DNA of 64,000 nucleotides from Lumnitzera littorea. Its lineage: Eukaryota > Streptophyta > Magnoliopsida > Myrtales > Combretaceae. A model generated the notes under the pieces. The model was not told where the DNA came from and ran no database searches. It worked only from the letters and a program-made list of their open reading frames with translations. Shown here piece by piece: positions 57,397 through 64,000 of this stretch. The DNA lies in assembly GCA_024138015.1 (NCBI GenBank), contig JAMXBB010000002.1, positions 49,780,469 to 49,844,468 on the forward strand, given 5' to 3'. Made by a program: the position numbers and the translations under genes. The number at the start of each line of letters is the position of its first letter. Position 1 is the stretch's first letter.

Positions 57397-59990
57397 TATC
57401 GAGCCCTATTTCAGTTTTTCTTAATTTAACCTATATTAAACCTAGGCCACTTAATATATATTAATCAACATAAAATTACGAAAAAAAAAATTTTCTTTAA
57501 AAAATGTTTAAGAAAAAAAATTTTGAAAAAATAATTGGAATCACTAATCAGCTAAACTACTAAAAAGTCAAATTAGAGTTTTCGGGAGAGAAAATCTTAA
57601 TTTAAACACTAGTCCATCGATTTTCTAAATAATTTTTTTTTAAATTTAAACAAAAAATCTAAATTCGAGAGCTAACTTATTAAGACTAAGTCATCATATA
57701 AGAGTTACAAAAAAAAAAAACAACTAATAAGCCTTTATTTTTTTAATTTTTTTTTTAAAAATGAAAAAACATGCAAAGAATGTTAAAATGCATGAAAATG
57801 AATTTTTAACTATTTTTTATTACGAAATTTCCCTAAAAATGAAAAGAAAACAAAAATATTTTAAAAAATTTATTATTGTCTCGAAGGTACCTACATATCT
57901 ATTAATTAGGATGAAACTAATATAGTTCTATTTTTTAGAAAAGATTTAGTGGGTTAATCTTTTTTAATTTAAAAATTAAGCTAAGTTTACATTTTTCAAC
58001 CAATTTATTTTTACTAAGAAAAATCATAAAAAAACCTAATTTTTATTCCCAATTAAAAAAAAAAAAGCTAAAGACTTAATTTTTAGAAAGAATCCAAGTT
58101 AATGCTTTTTATTTTTGGAAAAAACTGCTACATGACAAAACTTAAAAAAAAATTCCTAAAACACCTAAATGAGAAAAATAAATAAATAAAAGATGCAACT
58201 TTTATGAAATTATGCTAATATGCAATTATCATGGAAAGCGTGCCGTTTTATGAAAAAAAATACAATTACTATTGATAATATGCTTAACTACAAAGAAAAA
58301 AAAAATCTAAACTATAGAAAAGATATCTAAATTATAAAAATGAAGCTTGAACCATGGAAAATAAGCCTAAACCATAGAAAAGACATTAATTATTTTTTTT
58401 TATTTTATGAAAAATTAATAAGTGACAAAATGATTTTTCTAAAAATCCCTAAAATATCAACTTTATTTAATAATTTAGATTTAATGAAAAACATGCAAAT
58501 TTAAACAAAAGAAGTAAATTTCCTATATAAGTGTAATTTTTCAGAAAAATATTGAATTTTATTAAAATATACAATTTTAACTAAAAAAATACAACTTTAT
58601 GCTAAAACATGCAATTTATGCAATAGATGCAAAAGGCATGAATCAATGAGAATTGACATAAAAGACCTATAAAGACTCAGATTAGTAATGATTCTATATA
58701 AAATCCTAACCATGTAAAACTAATACAACACTTTAATATACCCATAAGATAAAACTAACAAAATAACAATAAATAAATAAATCATATAATTGAAAAAAAA
58801 AAACTAAAACTATCACTAAAATAAAACATACATAAAAGTAAACTAAAGTTAGTGTGGGTTATTAATAAATTATCTAAACCAAAATAAGAAAAACAAATAA
58901 AACAAGAGAGGGGGGGGGGGGGGTGGGGGAGGAACAAATAAATATAACTATAGTAGAAAAAGGAAAACCTACTTATACTTTACAATACTGGTTGGATTAG
59001 GGAGAAAACTTACGTAGATTACATTATTGTTTTGCTTTGTGTGAAATTGCAATTTGTTGGGCCATTGATTGTATGGTTGTTGATTGCATGAAGTTGCTGC
59101 TATACAAACATGTATTGTTGTGGAGATGTACATGATTAGAAGTGTGTGCATGCCACTACATCGGATTGCATGGAGTGTGCGTAATCGGGAGTATGTGCTG
59201 TGCATGGGAGTGATCTTCTGTAGGACTGTAGTGTATTCGTAGAGTTATGTGAAGTGGATCTTGTGGGGGCATAAATGCGCTGTTACATGTGGGACTGGGA
59301 ATCGTGCAAGTGAGATTCTGTTTGTTGTGATTATGTTATGTGAGAATGAGGAATTTAGGTTGTGTGGTGCGAGGGTCAGAAGTGATTGTATGTGTGGAAT
59401 TATATTATGAATTGTGAAAATGTCTCCAAATTTTATAGTTAAAATCACTATTTATAATTAGCACATTTGAATCTTTTTAGGTCTTTCTAGACATAGATTA
59501 AATCTTAACAAATCTAATATTGATAGGATACGATGATATCTAATTTGGATTTATTAAATTCATTGAAGATTTAATTCAATTTCTAGAAATCTTACATTGA
59601 TTTGGGCTTTCTATCTTGGTTCTGATTCAGTTTGTCTTAATTTAGCTCAATTTACACACTAACCTATTTAATAAATCCTATGTCTATTTAGCCCAAAATA
59701 AATTATATAAAAATATGCTTTATATTAGATTGGATTAAAAAATATTTTAATGAAGCTCAATTATTTAAGACTCGGAATTTATTAAATTGAATGTACATCT
59801 TTAACCATTATTCGATCCAATCCTAAACGACTCGACTTGATACTTTTGTTATTATTTTTTTTCTTTTTTCATTTATTTTTTATTTTTTTTATTACTTTTA
59901 AAGTTTTTTCTTCAAAATAATAATAATTTGTTAAATCTAGTCCAATAAGTAAAAAAGAGTCATAAAGATAACAAAAATCAGAAATCTATA
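57397..59990 (-). repeat. Element B 5' LTR
   Basis: 2594 bp, collinear with 46449-48949. It contains a 14-base G run (58910-58923) absent from the other LTR. Starts (minus strand) TATAGATTTCTG at 59990. Confidence 0.88.
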
Positions 59991-60236
59991 CCTTTTCCCT
60001 ATCCTTTCAAGATAAGCTTCCTCTTATTCCTTTGCCCCATCCTTTTAGGACAAGTAGTTTATTCTTTGTATCGACCTTTCAAGTCAATATTCTTATTTAA
60101 AATGAGACATTAGTTAGCAAACCATTCAAGTTAATAATCTTCACCTTATCAATTCAAGATAAGATTTGGTAAAAAGGGCATCTCTTTTATCTTTGTAGTA
60201 AAATTCTAATCAAACTTTACTATAAAGAGAGGCAGC
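59991..60236 (+). other. End of the element A 3' UTR with its polypurine tract
   Basis: Continues the CCTATCCTTTCAAGATA repeats broken off at 46448, then ends CAAACTTTACTATAAAGAGA-GGCAGC at 60236, the plus-strand primer site before the 3' LTR. Confidence 0.8.
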
Positions 60237-62361
60237 TATAGACACCTCATTTTTGCTACTCTTAGGATTCTTTTCTTATTGGGTTAGATTTAAAAAAAAA
60301 AAAAAGAAACAAAAATTGAATAAAAAGATTAAAAATAAATAAATAAATGAAAACAAGAAAAAAAGTAAAAAATAATAAGTGTCGAGTCGAGTCAAGTCAG
60401 TCGTTTAGGGTCGGATCGGACGATAATTGAAAATGTATATTCAATTTAATAAATTCCAAGTCTTAAATATTTAGGCTTCATTAAAAAATATTTTTAGTCT
60501 AATATAAAGCAAATTTTTATCTAATTTATATTGAGTTAAATATACTTAAGATTTATTAAATAGGTTAGTATGTATATTGGGCTAAATTAGGATCGATTAA
60601 GTCAGGCCTAAGATAGAAAGCTCAAATTAATGTAGAGTTTCTAGAAACTAGATTAAATCTTCAATGAATTTAATAAATCTAAATCGGATATCATCGTATC
60701 TTATCAATATTGGATTTGTTAAGATTGAATTCATATTAAAAAAGATTCAAGTGTGTGGCTTATAAATAGTAGTTTTCGGTTGTAAATTTTTTTGAAGTTT
60801 TTCACTTACAAACTCCACACACACAAACTCTACACATCTCTTGTACAATTTCATGTCCCACATAAATTATACAGTCCTTACAATTCACTCATGCATCATC
60901 ATACACTAACATACAATCACACTTCCCCACAATTCATCCATTGTTCACGCTATTGTACACTCATAAGCCCACATGTCATTCATAATCTCCAGCAACCTTC
61001 ACACACCTACGTCACTATACAGTCTACCATCAACACATACTCACCAATCATAGCCCATGTCTACGCTACACACACTCATCGACACAGCACTACATGCCAC
61101 TGCAACACATATACACCTACACTTCACAGCACATAATACACAATACATGCTTGCACTTCACTCATACACTTGATCCATCGCTCACAGTCCTACACATAGC
61201 ATATACATCCATGACCAGACACATAGTACACTCGCTTACTGTCCAACATAGATCAGCATACGTGATTCCTGACCAGTGCTCGTCGTACAATCGCATGTAC
61301 GTCTGATTACTGTACTCTACAATTGCTTACTCGATCACATACTTGATCCGACTCACTTAGGAAATTAGGTAAATTATTTTCGTTATTTACTTATTTTTTT
61401 TTTAACCACTTTATTTTGCTAACTTTTTTTTAGTGCAAGTTATTTTGCTAATTTTAACATAAAATATGAATTTGAAAACTTTTAGATAAATTTCATGTTT
61501 TTTTTTTTAAATCATATTTTTCATTAAAACTGCATTTTAAAAATATGTTGCATATTTTGTCTTTGAAATTCATATCTTTGGAGAAGATATGTATTTAGAT
61601 TATATATCTTAGTAAATTTTGCATTTAGGATTTAGAAAAATTAATTTTGACACATAGTAGTTTCTTTTTCTTTAAAACTAAAATTAAAAATCTTAATTGG
61701 AGTTTTCAAAAGATTAGGTAGTTAGTTATTTTTTTTTAAAAAAAGTAGATTCATGAAATTATATTTTTTAATGGTTTTTTTTAAATAATAAATTGATAAC
61801 TAACATAAATTTGATTCGATTTCTTTAAAAAAAAAACCTATTAAATCTTTTCTATAAAAAAAAACTATGTTAGTTTCCTCCTGACTAACAAGTACGTAGA
61901 TACTTCTAAGGCAACCGTAAAAGGTAAATTTTTTTTTTCTTTTTTTGGAAAATTCGTAATAAAAATTAATAAAAATTTCATTTTTGTGCATTTTTTCATT
62001 TGTACATAACTTAGTATTTTTACAAAAATTATAAAAAATAAAGGCCCATTAGTTTTTTTTTTAATCTTTACATGGTGACTTAGTCTTAATAAATTAGCTC
62101 TCGAGCTTAGATTTTCTTATTTAATTTTCTAAAAGAATAATTTTTTAGAATATTTACAGACTTGTGGCCAAATTAGGATTTCCTCACCCAAAAACTCTAA
62201 TTTCAATTTTTATCAGTTTAATTGGTTGGTAACTCCAGTTTTTTTTTTAAAAATATTTTTTAAGAACATTTCTTTTCAAGAAAAATGTTTTCTTAATTTA
62301 TATTAAGTGGGCTAAAATTAATATAGATTAAATTAAAAAAAAATCGAAATAAGGCTTGACA
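60237..62361 (+). repeat. Element A 3' LTR
   Basis: 2125 bp, collinear with 33687-35795, ending AAGGCTTGACA. It is followed by the target duplication TTCCA. Confidence 0.9.
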
Positions 62362-62426
62362 TTCCAAGGTATTTATGTTTATACAAATCTCGATAATCGC
62401 CTATACTGTTTCCTAAGCGCTTAGCC

Positions 62427-62433
62427 TATAAAT
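62427..62433 (+). promoter_or_regulatory. TATA box of the broken unit D
   Basis: GCCTATAAATGG lies 129 bp upstream of the ATG at 62562, with a pyrimidine-rich leader between. Element A is inserted 66 bp before it, so upstream promoter sequence was pushed 28.7 kb away. Confidence 0.5.
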
Positions 62434-62561
62434 GGTACAAAGACAATGAGAGATCACTTTTCTACAATCTCTTTGTTCTATTATCGTGAATTCTACTCTT
62501 TTGCATCAAACTTTTTTGAAAGCTTTTCAAATTTCATTCTTCTTCATCACCTTTTGCAACC

Positions 62562-64000
62562 ATGTCAACTAACACATATGAGGTGAGGTTTGACTCATCA
62601 CGGCACAACCTTATTGACTCCAAATCAATAAGGACTAATCCCCCCCCAGTAGGAGAGGATAAAGTCTCGTCACTAGCACAACTTGATGAGCTTACTATGA
62701 TGGTAGTAAAGGTATTGGATAGGGCCAAGCTTATTAACACCATTTCAAGGGATGTATAAGCATATACCCCCCTGCCCCCTCCCAAGGATTTGTTTAATGT
62801 GCTTAGGATAGGTAAAGAGCTTAGCGATTGAGTTAATAAGAGCAAACCCTCTACCTCAATTGGATCCTAGGTAACTTTTTTGTTGAGACGATCCTTGAGT
62901 GGCAAATATGGTTATCAAGTAGGGACAAGCAAGTAGCCTTGTTATTAAGGAGGCCCTTCGCAGTGTTTGAGAAGTGCTTAGAGTTTAGGCAACACCTCCC
63001 TTCAAGTTGCTTCAAGAAGGAGTTCTTCAACTACGATTGATGTAGTCTGGCATAGGTCCCTCCCAATAGGAGGAGGGTGCTAAAGACTTTCTAAGTGCTC
63101 TGCGAGTATCTAGTGGTAAAGGCTACTCTTGAGCTTTTCAATCATTTTTACATGTAGAAGAGCATCGGGAGGTAGCCATACCTTCAACCACGTTGAGGAA
63201 AGAAGCTATTCTGTGGTCTTGTAGATTTGGTGAAGGGCTAGTAAGATGAGTATGTAGTGGTCAAGTTGCCTGAGGAGATAGACTTTTGGACGTAGTGGAT
63301 CAAGCTGGTTCGAACTAAAGGTCAAAAGGGGCTTGGTCCCAATGATGTAGAGGCCGTACAGGAGATTTAAGCCTTCATGGCACTCAGATATGACTAAGAG
63401 ATAAATGCTACAGAGATCGTAGAGAGATACTTCCGGTATCCAATCTCCGAGCTTTTCCCTAGCATAAAAAAGGTTATGGTGAAGAAATGGGACAAAGGTA
63501 CATGTTTGTTCCTTTTGTGAACGCCTTCGTCTATTGTGCTAGTGTAGGGATACTTCGTTCGATGTCTCTATAAAATAGGGAATCTTTCCTTACCCATGTC
63601 GATCATGGTGGAGTCGACAATGTTAATGGTTGTTTCTTTTGTCTTTACCTTACTTTTCTTTGTTCTTACTATTTGAATTCAATTTGTTGTAGGAAAAAAT
63701 TTAGCTATAAGGGCTCCCCATCTCTCCATAGATGAAATAATGAACTACTCGCAAGAAAAGAGCAAGGCATCCGACTTGAAGGGCAAGGTGGTATGGATGA
63801 AGTTGGTGGCTGAGGAAACTTGTAGAGTCTAACCAATGGCTGTTCCTTAAGGGATTGCCATTGGTCTTCGTGATGAGCCACTGGTTGTAGAGCTTATGGG
63901 AATAGCTCTTCTTGACCCTATCCTTGTCACCGTTACAAGCCTATTTTCATAGGGGATGAGGGCATTGACACCAAGGAGCTGGACTTTCAGATACTTTCCC
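62562..64000 (+). pseudogene. Decayed coding unit D, similar to plant 'putative gypsy-type transposon' proteins (PF04195-like)
   Basis: The ATG at 62562 opens a 65-codon frame (MSTNTYEVRFDSS...) that stops at 62757-62759. The same theme continues in shifted frames to the window end: KKEFFNYD near 63015, VLCEYLVVKATLELFNHFYM near 63100-63155, EYVVVKLPEEIDFWT near 63250-63290, RTKGQKGLGPNDVEAVQ near 63315-63360 and RYFRYPISELFPSIK near 63425-63470. The pattern (hydrophobic block, then VVVKLPEEIDF, then RYPISELFPS) matches, from memory, the PF04195 family carried by some plant gypsy elements as an extra ORF. A probable short intron (donor near 63622, acceptor TTGTTGTAG at 63684-63692) precedes MNYSQEKSKASDLKGKVVW. 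At least ten stops or shifts make it non-functional. The C-terminus lies outside the window. Confidence 0.5.

Larger units (their letters stand above)
46449..59990 (-). mobile_element. Element B: non-autonomous Ogre-like element nested in the 3' UTR of A
   Basis: LTRs at 46449-48949 and 57397-59990, both in minus orientation. The PPT adjoins the first and a degraded PBS the second. The 8.4 kb interior has no gag-pol frame. Element A's repeat array and PPT continue on the far side (59991 on), which proves the nesting. The target duplication is not clean; CTTTG (46443-46447) and CTTTT (59992-59996) are candidates with the limits shifted by one base. LTR sequence is close to that of A, in opposite orientation. 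A 2.9 kb solo LTR is inserted at 50372-53262. Confidence 0.85.
33687..62361 (+). mobile_element. Element A: Ogre/Tat-type Ty3/gypsy retrotransposon, coding but decayed, interrupted by element B
   Basis: LTRs at 33687-35795 and 60237-62361 (both about 2.1 kb) start TGTTGACACC and TATAGACACC respectively and end near GCTCGATA/GCTTGACA. They are flanked by a perfect duplication TTCCA (33682-33686 and 62362-62366). The interior on the plus strand runs PBS, ORF1, gag, protease, intron-like gap, RT, RNase H, archaeal-type RNase H, integrase, 42 bp repeats, PPT. ORF1 before gag, the double RNase H and the protease-RT gap are marks of Ogre. Without the 13.5 kb element B it is about 15.1 kb. All frames carry stops, and LTR divergence by eye is over 10%, so it is old. 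Confidence 0.92.

Overview
This window is nuclear DNA of a flowering plant, most likely a eudicot. It is AT-rich and built almost entirely of nested LTR retrotransposons. It carries a hAT-derived BED zinc-finger gene of the kind found in angiosperms and has no bacterial gene organisation. The species cannot be fixed by reading. There is one ambiguous base, at 4308.

Left third (1-19.8 kb): a decayed Ty3/gypsy element on the minus strand (element C) runs from about 12.3 to 19.84 kb, with gag, protease, reverse transcriptase and integrase remnants and a 5' LTR. Its 3' side is split by element E1 (525-12300, minus strand). E1 has 2.6-2.7 kb LTRs, a primer-binding site (PBS) and polypurine tract (PPT), and no gag-pol. 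E1 contains a satellite-like array with a unit of about 84 bp, and that array is itself interrupted by an 840 bp solo LTR with a perfect target-site duplication (TSD). The open reading frame cut by the window's left edge is probably an extra, antisense ORF of element C.

Middle (19.8-33.7 kb): a degraded solo LTR containing a hAT-type MITE, a Harbinger/Tourist-like MITE, and the only gene that looks intact. This is a 655-codon BED/hAT-derived protein on the minus strand (26893-28860) with a probable 1.8 kb intron in its 5' UTR. It has lost residues needed for transposition, which suggests a domesticated host gene.

Right half (33.7-64 kb): element A (33687-62361, plus strand, perfect TSD TTCCA) is an Ogre/Tat-type retrotransposon. 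It has an ORF1 upstream of gag, then gag, protease, a probable intron, reverse transcriptase, RNase H, a second (archaeal-type) RNase H and integrase, all broken by stops. Element B (46449-59990, minus strand) is a related element with no coding region and is inserted in the 3' UTR repeats of A. B in turn contains a 2.9 kb solo LTR (50372-53262). A itself landed just upstream of the TATA box of an older decayed coding unit that runs off the right edge.

C, E1, A and B all carry the same type of PBS (consensus around GGCGACTCCACTGGGGA) and so belong to one broad lineage. E1 and B share a non-coding core, which suggests a non-autonomous subfamily mobilised by coding relatives such as A. The host gene and the transposable elements show no functional link beyond proximity.
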